This document shows positions 32,717 through 44,200 of a stretch of DNA of 64,000 nt, in pieces (the stretch's first letter is position 1; every line of letters begins with the position of its first letter). The DNA is taken from the NCBI RefSeq assembly GCF_026151205.1, contig NC_087076.1, forward strand, positions 14,059,675 through 14,123,674, written 5' to 3'. The notes under the pieces were generated by a model that had not been told where the DNA came from, made no database searches, and worked only from the letters and a program-made list of their open reading frames with translations. A program made the position numbers and the translations under genes. This stretch comes from Bolinopsis microptera. Its lineage: Eukaryota; Ctenophora; Tentaculata; Lobata; Bolinopsidae.

Positions 32717-34010
32717 CAGGGTGGCCCATAAGTGACTACCCACACGCAACCTCTTAATAACTCACGTAATTCGTCTCCAAATTGCACCAAAATTTCAGAG
32801 ATTATAGATATGGGTCAAACTTAGATTTCCTGAAAGTTTCGTAAGCCACGCCCAATTACAGTGGGCGTGGCGTGACACTCCCTCTTTTTCACTATTGTCT
32901 TCATAAAATGAGAACGCTTTAAGCTAAGAACTCAAAATTTTTTGCACACATTTGGCTTGATAATTGAAAACTTTTCCCAAAGTTTCAAGTTCATTGGTTA
33001 AAATATCGCTAAGTTATGACCATTTTAAAATCCATCGGATATGTGATCCGAGCACTCAGTCAGTGATATTTGCACTCAATTAGTGATCTCGTCACCCAAT
33101 CTGATCAAGAGTAAGGCGTTAGCGTGTATTAATGAGGTTCATTAGGCTTTGATTGGATACCGATGATGACTTTGCTAGAAAGGGAAACACAAATTTTTAG
33201 GATAAAAACCAGATCGTGACTTTTCAGGAAAAGCTGTTCTCTCCACCACTTCATCCGGTCTAGTAGAGCCCCAGTGAATTGCATTCTGGGAGTTGACATA
33301 TCCGTTTATATGGCCTTGTCGCTGTACCAGATTTCGTCCTCAAAGTGGGGATCCACATTCTGCTTGGACAGGAATGTGTTGGCGAAATCTATCCTCGATT
33401 GGAAATCACGGTCCAAAAGTTTGTGTTTCTTTGTGATTCGGTAGGCCCGGTTCGATGATTCAATGGATGGTTCATTCCTTTTTATTGATTGTAAGGAACC
33501 TGTGACTAGCAGGGCTAACAAGCCCTGAAATGGTGACACCACCATAAATTCGCGTGATAGCGTTTTAGGTGCAGTCAGCTGTATAGGCCGGCCCATAAGC
33601 AGGCTGCAACCAATCAAGCGGTGCATGTGAGCCAAACAGGCCATTAACCAAGTGACGAGATCACTGACTGAGTGCTCGGATCACGTATCCGATGAGTTTT
33701 GAAATGGTCATAACTTAGCCATATTTTAACCAATGAACTTGAAACTTTGGGAAAGGTTTTCAATTATCAAGCCAAATGTGTGCAAAAAATTTTGAGTTCT
33801 TAGCTTAAAGCGTTCTCATTTTATGAAGACAATAGTGAAAAAGAGGGAGTGTCACGCCACGCCCACTGTAATTGGGCGTGGCTTACAAAACTTTCAGGAA
33901 ATCTAAGTTTGATCCATATCTATAATCTCTGAAATTTTGGTGCAATTTGGAGACGAATTACGTGAGTTATTAAGAGGTTGCGTGTGGGTAGTCACTTATG
34001 GGCCACCCTG
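32717..34010 (-). mobile_element. Mariner/Tc1-type element with 350-bp terminal inverted repeats, internally deleted (copy 1)
   Basis: Ends are CAGGGTGGCCCATAAGTGAC and its complement. The inverted repeats run 32,717-33,068 and 33,661-34,010, nearly identical. The left flank is TA; the right flank now reads TT. The minus-strand frame in the middle (33,644-33,306) reads LLDRDFQSRIDFANTFLSKQ, then EDEIWYSDKAI, where Y-S-D-K-A is the first catalytic Asp box of mariner-like transposases (usually F-S-D-E-A). The frame continues VNSQNAIHWGSTRP and RTAFPEK and then breaks; the second and third catalytic Asp are missing. A 28-base GCCACGCCC...GGGCGTGGC hairpin lies in each repeat. Confidence 0.85.
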
Positions 34011-35229
34011 TTGGTTTTTTTTGTGGTTTGTTCTAATAATTTGAGCGTCAGGAATCTAATTTTGAATTTGACTCTGTTGGTTTGGATTTCAATTTCGTTA
34101 TTTAATTTGCTTTCACACTGAGTGTGACTGAGGAAACTCGTGGTTTGTTTTTGGCAAATGGCTCAAATTGAAAGAAATCAATAATCTTGCTGAAACTGAA
34201 CGAGTCAAGTCAAGCTAGGTTCTCATTTAGAGGCTAATGTTGATTGACGGTGTCAATGTCTAATGTTATCCTTCGTAGCTCGGCGATCTAATGAAGAGCT
34301 TGCGAGAAGCATTATTTCAATTTGATGCGCGCCCAGTTGCGGGTAGTGGCGCTACAAATGCTAATCCTAATTCTTTAATCTTTATCTCCTACCAAAGGAT
34401 TGTGTCAATATAACGGGTACGATACTCGTGATCTAGAAAGTTTTTCGTCAGGGGAGCATTCGAGTGTAGAGTTATTTAGCACGCTCGAACCTACTATGTA
34501 CTGGTACTGTACAAAGGATGAAAATTGGCACATGACATGAACAATGGGCATATTGGTTGTGTGTGGTGGTGGTATTTAATTACGAGTCATTATTGCTTAG
34601 AGATAAGTCCGCCAAAATCTCCGACTTTCAAATCCCTTGTCCGAATTTTTGAAAACCCCTCCGGACGTACTGATTTTCCTGTCAATGAACCAGTTTCCCT
34701 GAGAATGCCCTGTCTCACGTTGCGATACCTGATTTCTTGCTCAAACCAGAACCCAGCGCATTCACCAAACGATGGGTCTTCGTGTTCACCTAGCCATGTG
34801 CCTTTAGCAGGCGAGGGCTCTGGTTAGTAGTAGTTTATGTATAAAGTAATGAGTTGGCACAGAATTTTTTGTCACTGATTTTGATAAATTTTGTACCAAA
34901 AGTTGCCTCTATAAGTGTGAATAATGCAAATTCACCGTGTAGCACATTAACAATTGAATAAGGTTGAGCTGTATGACTGTAAGTGTATGTGAGCCTCGTG
35001 TGCATTGCTCCATTGCAAGAGTGTAAAAAAGACGAAAATTGGGTAATTTCTTGCTTAAAATGTCTGTTATTCCTAAATTATCGAATATTTTGAAATAATT
35101 TTTACAGGACCGTTGAAAGCTTAGTCAGACACAACTTTTAGTGCCAAAATTATAATATTCAATATTTGAAGGACCAAATGTTTCAAAAATAATGTTCCTT
35201 TCAATTTTAAGATATTAGTACTAAAAGTG
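34011..35229. other. No supported gene
   Basis: AT-rich. At 34,605-34,715 a GTCCGCCAAAATC...CCTCCGGACGT stretch is a diverged copy of the repeat at 35,640-35,740. No coding sequence that I can support. Confidence 0.4.
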
Positions 35230-35234
35230 GCTCT

Positions 35235-35610
35235 TACTAATTCGCTCGCCCAAAAATTTCACGTGACTTTGGTTTTTATGGTTTTGCAGCCGTACAAAAC
35301 AGTTTTACATAAACCCTAATCCCAACCCTAACCATAACCCCGAAGCTAACCATAACCCTTACCACAACCCTAACGCTAACCCGGGCCCTAAACAATCGAA
35401 TTCGTATTTAAATTTTACTAGCCTGTCACGTGACCAAAACGGTTTTTTGCCCATAACTCTCCAGGGAAGCATTTTAATTTTTAACCCTACGTCATGGGGG
35501 GTGATTCGGAATCAGCGTCCAAAAATACATCGATCCAGACCACTTTCATGCCCAAAGGGCCTTTTCACAAGAATTTTCTTATAATTTGGGCGAGCGATTT
35601 AGTAGGAGCG
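35235..35610 (+). repeat. Dispersed repeat with telomere-like CCCTAA words (copy 1)
   Basis: From TTCGCTCGCCCAAAAATTTC through a run of imperfect CCCTAA/CCATAA words (35,312-35,392) to GTGATTCGGAATCAGCGTCC and TTTTCACAAGAATTTTC. The whole block recurs at 47,490-47,860. The words resemble the animal telomere repeat but are interrupted, and they sit inside a dispersed repeat, so this is not a chromosome end. Confidence 0.75.
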
Positions 35611-35639
35611 ACTAAAAGTTTCGTCCCACTGAGCTTATT

Positions 35640-36070
35640 ACTTAGGACGTCCGCCAAAATCGCAGATTTTCAGACCTCTCCCCCTGTCCGGGTGTGTCCG
35701 AATTTTCAAAACCATCCCCGCACCCCGGATTTCCAGCTATTTTTAAACTAAGAGTACGAATAAAACTCGGCTCTCGTGAGCTGCTCTGGGAATCGACTTC
35801 TCGTTCAAAATACAGGGATATAAACCTACAAAGTAATTAGTGTCTAAGAGTTGAAATAAATGGGACTTAATTCTGCCAAAATTTTCAGATTTTCAGAAAC
35901 CGCCCCTCCCCTTGTCCGGATTTGTCCGAAATTCCTTGTAGGTTTATAACCTACCAAGACGCGCGCCGAGTTGGACTCGTCGACGGTCCTGTTAATATTT
36001 GGAACAAATATTTTACGAGTATTACCGTTAAGAAATTCCAAAATTAAAACCCCTTCCCCTCCCTATTTGC
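35640..36070 (+). repeat. GTCCG-rich dispersed repeat
   Basis: Contains CTTAGGACGTCCGCCAAAAT, CCCTGTCCGGGTGTGTCCG and related words. It recurs in the opposite sense at 49,510-49,845 (inside the receptor gene intron) and in diverged form at 34,605-34,715. No coding content. Confidence 0.65.
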
Positions 36071-36439
36071 TGGACGTCCTAAGTACTAGTAGTAGTAGAA
36101 GGCCCCTAGGCCTAACAATTCTTTCAAAATAACTGGAATTGTGAAAGTTATTTAGTTATTATAGCATATAGGTCAAAAAAAATTGCGGGAAAAAATCACG
36201 CCACGTGCAGAATTTTTAGCAAAAATTGTTAAACAATGAAATCATTTTATTCACATTTTTAAACAACTTTTGGTACAAAAATCGGAGGAAAAAAATTCTG
36301 TGCCAACTCATGGCGCTTATAACATAGACTATAGCTACAGTTTCCAGGTCGATTTCCAGATGAATTTCCAGATCTGTGATTTACCATTCTATTTCTAGTG
36401 TGATTCCCAATTTCTAGATACAGTTATTAAGACCAGTGG

Positions 36440-36795
36440 CGTAATGAAGGGCCCCGCTGACCCCGCTTTGCTTACTGGGCGGCGCTCAGCCTGTCATTCC
36501 GCCGAATCTCTATTATGAACATAATAGCCTGAGGTCCCCAGGTAACGCTTTGTAGGGGGGCGCCGTCTTAGGGGGGCGCCAAATCGTCGTTTGAATGTGG
36601 GAAAATTTCGAAAACTTAACTAAAGTACTAGCAAAACTGCGCGTTTTGCTCTAGATACACACTTTTTTAGAGATTTTACCGGCGTATCCTCTAAAATCAC
36701 CTAATTTGTTCAAATTTAGGGAGGGGCACCAAAAGGGGAGGAGGCGCCTTTTTGGCGGGAGGGGGCGCCAACAGGCAACGTTACGCCACTGGTTA
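36440..36795. repeat. Dispersed repeat with GGCGCC-rich end
   Basis: CTCAGCCTGTCATTCCGCCG, a short spacer and AACATAATAGCCTGAGGTCC are shared with 47,220-47,320 and, inverted, 46,690-46,770. The right part is rich in GGGGCGCC. Both outer edges carry GTGGCGTAA / TTACGCCAC (36,435 and 36,778), an inverted pair that suggests a short inverted-repeat element. Confidence 0.6.
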
Positions 36796-37107
36796 AGACC
36801 TAAAAGTAAAAGCTAGTCAAACAATTTACAATCTTACGTATGATTCTTGAAATACGAAGGAATACAATCAAACAGTTTTAATTAAGTCGTAATTGTTAAA
36901 ATTGAAACTCGACACCACAAACTGCAAAGCAGCTTTGATTGGCTATGGGCTAGGTTAAATTAAAAAAGCAATAACCATTTTTTGTTAAGGATTCAGTTTC
37001 GGAATAATCATAAAACATTATTATAGTTATTATAATGCTTTGTGAAGATGGTAGAATCTTAAGTATCTACCAGTATCACGTACACACGGTTTTATATGCT
37101 GAAGTCC

Positions 37108-37590
37108 CTAAACGGAAACCCAGAAGTTGACGAGTAAGGAAGCCAAGAAACAGCTCAAAACATGAGTTGTTCCACTGCTCATACTTTTTATTTTTGCACA
37201 CGTTTTATCATGTATATCATTACAGTCATCGGTGTTGCAGGTTTTCATGTTCAGGTCACATTTAGATAATTTGATATCTACATCATCCATTTTCATTATA
37301 TCCTCTATGTTCTCACACTTGACTTCGGCATACTTTGACTTCGGCATACTAGATCCAGTCTATTGTTATATTCATATCGACCTTTGGAGCACCTTCCTCC
37401 GGAGAGGAAGAACCTTTAGAGCCGGACCTACCGTTTCCGTATACGCAGAAATCTTCGTCAGATTCGCATGTTTTCGTGACACACTTTTCCTCTATTGAGG
37501 GAAACGGGCTAACAAGCTGGGTCGCGTTTATTTCCATGATCATACTGAAGCTGAAGCATGATTTACAGGTTAACCCATAGCTCAGTGCCA
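37108..37590 (-). CDS. Ly6/uPAR (three-finger) domain protein, probably GPI-anchored; 5' exon missing
   Basis: An exon opens after a TTTATAG acceptor (37,590) and reads LSYGLTCKSCFSFSM, EEKCVTKTCESDEDFC. A GTAGGT donor at 37,431 and a CTAG acceptor at 37,349 would remove an 83-bp intron carrying the only stop and join to KYAEVKCENIED, LSKCDLNMKTCNTDDCND and a hydrophobic tail, VLSCFLASLLVNFWVSV. L-x-C-x-x-C at the start and C-N-x-D-D-C-N at the end are the hallmarks of the Ly6/uPAR fold. The short serine/glycine spacer and hydrophobic end without a basic tail fit a GPI signal. The signal-peptide exon was not found. Such proteins act at the cell surface; the ligand is unknown. Confidence 0.65.
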
Positions 37591-37599
37591 CTATAAACT

Positions 37600-40500
37600 G
37601 GCTAGTACTAGTAGTATAACAGCGATCTGACCATTTCCCTGTAAAATTTGGTTTATATAAAAATGGTATAATATATTTAGAAACTAAAAGTTTCCATGAA
37701 ATTTCAGAACCTCCTGAATATGAATTCCCATTCTTAATTTAAATTGCAATTGTAACACCCCAATTTCAATAGAGAAGAACAAAAAAGTGTTTGCCACAGT
37801 ATATCTAAGGGGTTAGGTGGCCTAGTGGTACGTAGTATTAAACGATTCAAAAGTCAAATTACGAGTAACGTATCACGTGATCCTAACGCTTCATCCGTTA
37901 GTGAGTTTTCGATCATGTAAAACTGTTTTCTCTTGTTAACTCCCTCGTACTTACATTTACAGGTGTACATTGGTCTCTGGAAACAATCGCTAATAGCTAT
38001 CCGGTACGGCTCCAAAGGATTTGTTTTCAGTTAAAATTATGCAGTTTATCGTATAGAATCAATCATTTAATTATCACAACCAGAGCTCAAATTGTACTTT
38101 TTAGATTGAATTAAGAATTCACAAATGATTTAAAATATGTTCTGATATATCGGGGATGTTCTGATATATCAGATTCAGAGTCAGTCAGACATTTCAAACT
38201 CTGCAATACGATCCAGTCTGCAGAAATTTCCCACTCTGGATTACTGGCTTTGTTAAAATCATTGTTTGAAGATTATTATTTGACGATTAAGGTGACACTT
38301 CAGGTGTGAAAGTCAAATATATCAAGGTCCCAATGTTCTCGGAAGCATACTGTCGGAGTCCTGGAACATAGGACAGTATTATATACAGGAAGACGTTCTG
38401 TCTCAGCGGAATGGTATGAAGGGACTTAGCTTCAGTGTGGGACTACGTACAACTACATTATGTTGACGAGGCCCTGCGTACGTGGCATTATGTTGACGAG
38501 GGACTACGTACGTGACATTATGTTGATGAGGGAGTCGGGACTGCGTACGTGACATTATGTTGGCCTATGTAATTTGTTTAACACTAAATCGTGGACAATA
38601 TTGACATGTAGTAGGTTTTGTACAGAAACCTTTATATGAAAAAGCATTTTCTAACTCTACTTATCCGAATATACCGTGATGAAACATTTTCGAAACTAAG
38701 GTAGGTCGTGAACCAATGAGTAAGCCGATCAGCAGTCATCAAGATTTAAAACTGATCTAAATATCTCACAGTGTTTTTTTTTGTCTATCTAGAAAAGTAA
38801 TTGAACATAGTTCACGAATCACGAGTTTTTCCTAGATACCTGCATCGAGAAAGCTGAAAGTTTTCTCCAAGATCAGGTATTTTTTAATTTCCTCCTTGGC
38901 ACCTCCCGAACTAAAAATTTCCTCCAAGTTAGACTTCAGACTAACAGACTTGCGTGTTTTGGAATTGGGCGGCATTTCTGATTTCGCGATGATAATTTCT
39001 AATCTCAAAGACCTATTCCTAACACATAACAGAATCCGTGTTGCGACTTGCGAGAGGCTAAAAACGTTTTGCTTGACGGTGACCAGGAGGCACTCAACAA
39101 GAACTGGTTTAATTGTATCAACTCACTGGGATTACAGATTGCAGATACTGTCCAATTATTGTTTCTGTGCATCTTGGGGATATTTCTAGATAATATAATT
39201 AATTATCTCTTCTTAATTAAGCACTGCCTTGGAGTTGGAGCAGTCCAGAAAACCCCGCCAGAAACTGAAATTTAAACTAGAGTCGTCAAACTCATTATTA
39301 TTATTATGTTCTCTGCAAGACGGTTAACGGTTTGCAGCTAGATGTAGCTAAATCTATCCAACGTTCGGAGCTTCAGTTTTGGGAATCAGAGCCGCTTGGG
39401 AGTAAAATAGAAAACAAAAAGTAATTTTATCCACTGTCGGATTAAAATGTATTTTCTGTTTTTTTCGACTTAGAGGGTTTGATATATATATCAGACAATA
39501 AAAATATAGTTGCGTGAAGAAAACTCATGACATTTTTTATTGAAATCTTTCAAATCATTATCAATCAATTACATACAAATTTACACAATGAATGAACAAC
39601 ATTAAATCTTCTCAAAAGTGTAAGACTCCGATAAAATCAGATTTTCTAGGAAAAAATGTATGTAATCAAAGGACCTGAGGGTCACCAAAACACAGATGTT
39701 GAGAGCAAAATGCACCTCCTGCACTAGTATGGGCCCACATAAAATATCGTCAGATTTAAATTATCATTCTGTTTATAGTTTTAATCTAAATTTTATTCTT
39801 TGTTTTTTTGTTATTTCAGAGGATGTTTATCGTTTTGTATCAATATATGGAATTTTTCTTCGTAACGTCGACGTTATTGAACAGCCCATAACGACGATAT
39901 TTGGGGTCCATTTATTTTTACCGTTGATATATTTTTAAATAGTGACATGTTTCTCCAGGGCTTCAAAAGTCAAAAATGAAAACTGTTCTGTATTTACTAT
40001 TTTTGTAGATGACATAATATTTTCAATTTTGTGATTCACACTTAACGGACATGGAAGAGTGGTTAATGAAATCATCCATTTGATACAATCATACAATCTG
40101 ATCTAGAGTCTTTGTAACTGTAAGTATTGAGCTCCCCTTACTCATTGCACTAAGTGTCTGGGTCCCTGTTACAAAAATGGTAAGATATTATTTCAAAACG
40201 GCGGCCTCTAGTCTAGACACCTGAAGACTTGAGATATTACAGATCCTCAGTCTATCCACCCTGTACTCGTGTCCTCTCCAGACTAACCAACTGAACCCCG
40301 TACTGGCTTTCTCCTCCGCAATAAGACATGATTCTAAGGCCTCATCGGAGGAGGAGGAGGAGGAGGAGGAGGATGAGCTAAACCACGTCCAGCTGCTGTT
40401 CGTCAATTAATCAACATATTGCGACCAACTGATTCTCACCTATCTTCACGCTTCATGGCAGTTTTATATAAGTAAATGAACACGTGCACGACAAAGGCCC

Positions 40501-41210
40501 AACTTGTATTGTTCCAGTATGAGACTGTTGTGTTACTGCTAAGAACTTCTCAATAATGGTGTTAAATATTCCGCTCTTTTAAAAATTTAAACTGTCCCTT
40601 GTTTTCTTATCTAATCAAACAAATTCGAGTAGGGTGTCCTTATGCATTATCATTATATCCAGAATTAATCGCAATTTAAACTAATTTTGCTCCCACAATG
40701 ATATGACTGGAACGATAAAACTTTATCATAACATGTTCAACGAATTTTTGTCGAAAGGCATGAGTGGTTTCGATTTAACGAAATTATTTATTGTACGTAG
40801 AAATATTCTTTTAATTTTTTGTATGAAACTTGATCGGAAATTCGAATGGGGCCAATGAAGACTAAAGAGCCTATTAGTTTACAGTCACCATATGTTGCAC
40901 GTGACTTTGACCGTAATGTAATTAAACGGATTCACGGGTAGAAAAGGACCATCAAATTGGAACCGTAAATTAATTTGGTGATTTGTATTGGCGCCTTTGG
41001 CAACATATTGAAGCTCAAAATCGAATCAAATACATTTGTTTTGCTAGTAGTAGTACTAGTGGTTTTGAATTTGTTGACTGTTGAGACCGAGACAACGAAT
41101 AATTGTAGCCGAACATTAAAAGACTTTTAGAAAAAGTCGCCATTCGGTCTAACAGTGTCAGTAGTTATACTTATTAGTCATAATCAACAAATCGTAGTTA
41201 AACTATAATC
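37600..41210. other. Long intergenic stretch, no supported gene
   Basis: AT-rich. Four units of a GTACGTGACATTATGTTGA-type word lie at 38,451-38,565. A plus-strand frame at 39,048-39,275 has one hydrophobic helix (TVQLLFLCILGIFLDNIINY) but no other evidence. A GGA triplet run at 40,346-40,372 gives polyserine or polyglutamate frames. The last few hundred bases must hold the SLC6 promoter, but I see no clear TATA element. Confidence 0.4.
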
Positions 41211-44200
41211 ATGGGAAAGGTAAGTTCAATGTTCATTGAGTTTGACTAGACTTTATGAATTAAAGTATTCGTTTTTAATTTGAACAACCAAATTTCTAAA
41301 AAAAATTGAAACTTTATGAGTTAGTCAACTCCAAATGATTCCAATGTAATAGCGGATTATAACTGTAATTTTATCAGGACCCCGAAACAGCAGGAGGACC
41401 CGAAACCGCAGGAGGACCCCCAAAAGAGGCGGAGAACAGATTAAGATGGGGCAGTCACTTGGAGTTCCTACTGGCAGCTGTGGGAATGGCTGTGGGCACC
41501 GGTAATGTGTGGAGGTCAGTGGTTTTTATTATAATTTAGTCGGGTTACACCACCAGTTGTGGAAATATGGTAACCTAGCTGGTTTCTCTTTAAACTAGCA
41601 TGATGATAATAGTAAAATATAACAATCTCGATAATACAGCGTGTCAGTAAACTGATAGCGGTTGATAGCGGTTAACCTTTTAATCCCTAGGTTCCCCTAC
41701 CTGGCTCAGAAGAACGGAGGAGGAGCTTTCCTCATCCCGTATTGTATAATGCTAGCTGTTGAGGGAATACCACTGATGTTCATGGAGCTATCTCTGGGTC
41801 AGCGTCTTCAGCAGGGCTCTATCAAGACATGGAGTAAAATAAGACCTTATCTAAAAGTGAGTCGTTATTTACCACTCATTCAATAAGTGTATGTTTTTAT
41901 ATTAGTTTAGTAATGTAAGCTGCAACAGTAACACTTACTGACTTACACTTACAGTTACAGTACTTGTTTAGGCCAATTAATCATTAATGAGCAGTCTAAA
42001 ATCGATTTTACCAGCCGCAACCCATATTTTCAGGGTATCGGAATCGCGCAAGTAGTGGTATCATTCAGTATGACAGTGTACTATCCCATCGTCATGACGT
42101 GGTGCATGTACTACTTCTATCTCTCTTTCAGGTACGAAATGTTTCAGTAACTTTCGGATAAGTTCCAACTTTTCGGATGATTACTGAAAAATGCGATATA
42201 ATTCTGTTGGCAAAACAGTTACCGTAAATGTTACTCGCTTTTACGCCGGAAAAAGTTGTATACTTCTCAGAAATAATTTTAAAATATACTAATTATCACT
42301 AAAAATCCAACTGAATTGTTGTAATACCTGCAGTAACCCGCTCCCTTGGGTGAAAGAAGAGTGTGATGCAGCGAGAGCTGACTACAGCTGTTGTTTGAAT
42401 GACTCAGCTAAACACTTCTACTACGTTTCCGCCCTGCAAGTCACCAGCTCGATCAGCGATAACGGTGGTTTTGTTAACGGTGTGGTCATCTGTTGGGTCA
42501 TCAGCTGGGTTATGACTTATGCTTGTCTTTTCAAGGTTAGCCGCAAAGCTATTTTAATTGCAGCCGCAAGCTTCGGTGTTTAATCTTTACTGTTTTAAGG
42601 TTGATGGATCAGGTCTCTCAGATTATAATACTTTTCAATGTCAGAGGATCAGGCTGGAGCCAGGTGCGTTGGCGCCAAAGATAAGACGAAGTAACACTAA
42701 CTGTTATACAGTATTAAATTACCTTAATTTTATCTATAAACTAGATATTTGATTTTATTGTTCAATTTTAATACCGTTTTTATTTTCGATTTAAGCTAAA
42801 TCTCCAATTTCTAGGAATTAAATTTCTCTTATCGTCACAATGGATCCATTACATATTATGTAGCATAAAAACTCGATGGTTTTAGTTTTATCGTCAGGCA
42901 CCCGGTATTTATTATGTATATATTATTAGTATTACTTAAATGCTTAAATGGTTACCGCTAATACGGAACAATAATTCAATTTTAAATTCTCCCAATTTTA
43001 GGGTCCTGAATCGCTGGGAAAAGCTGCCTATTTCACTGCGACATTCCCTTACCTGGTCCTCTTCTGTCTTTTCTGTCGAGGTGTGTTCTGAAATGTGGTG
43101 ATCCAATTTGAAAGGCTTTTAAGTTTTGACCAACCCCCAGGGATTTCATATACGCCTCAAAATTAATTCTTATTCGCCAGACGAATTAACGTATTTCACA
43201 AACATAAAACGGATGAAATTTCCGACTCGACAATGCAATAGCAAACTTTATTTCAGGTGTCTCTCTAGAGGGAGCAGGAAGAGGAATCAAGGTTTTGTTC
43301 ACTCCGGACTTCTCCGTTCTTTACGATCCAAATGTGTGGATGGATGCAGCTGGACAGATTTTCTACAGGTAAGATTCGTCCTCTCATCTTTTGGTCATAC
43401 ATCCGGATCCCGACGGCACTTCGCGGCACTCTCGTGGCACTCTCGTGGCACTATGGCGGCACTGTCGGGGCACTATGGCGGCACTCCTGGCGGCATAGTG
43501 CCAACTTTCAATCATGTTCTTTCAAAATCACAAGACAATAATTATACCTTCATTATTATCTTTTTACAATAACCGCGGTGTTATAAAATCTTTTAAACAA
43601 AAACTTTCATTCATCATTAAAAATCTTAAACATTGATCATACAACTTTCAGTGTTGGGGTGGGATTTGGTGCTATGATATGTTTTGCGTCCTACAATCCG
43701 ATAAAAAACAACTGCTTGAACGATGCGGTGTTCATTAGCCTGGCGAACAGTTCGACTTCCATTTTCGCTGCAGTCGTCGTCTATTCCATCATGGGCTTTA
43801 GAGAGGTATATATTATAAATCTCATCCATTTTAATTAATTTGTTTTATCGGATTTCAGCTTGAGCGTTGGGTTTGGAGCTTTGATATGTTTTGCGTCCTA
43901 CAATCCGATAAAAAACGACTGTCGCAAAGATGCCATCTTCATTTCGTTGGTCAACTGTGGAACTTCAGTGTTTTCGGGAATTGTAGTTTATTCGATACTC
44001 GGTTTTAGAGAGGTAAACCTACGTGCTGAGAATGTGCTGAAATATGCTGAGAATTTGCTGAAACATGCTGAAAATGTGCTGAAAACATTGTATTTTATTC
44101 GATACTCGGTTTTAGAGGGGTAACCTACATGTAATATAAGTGTCGTAAACGAATAAAAACAAGCTGAGAATGTACTGAAAATGTGCTGAAAACATGCTGA

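Noticed and set aside
35308-35392. Chromosome end or fusion point suggested by CCCTAA words
   Set aside because: The words are imperfect and the same block with the same flanks recurs at 47.5 kb, so it is part of a dispersed repeat.
39048-39275. Small membrane protein
   Set aside because: One hydrophobic helix in AT-rich DNA is expected by chance; no splice context, no paralogue and no family match seen.
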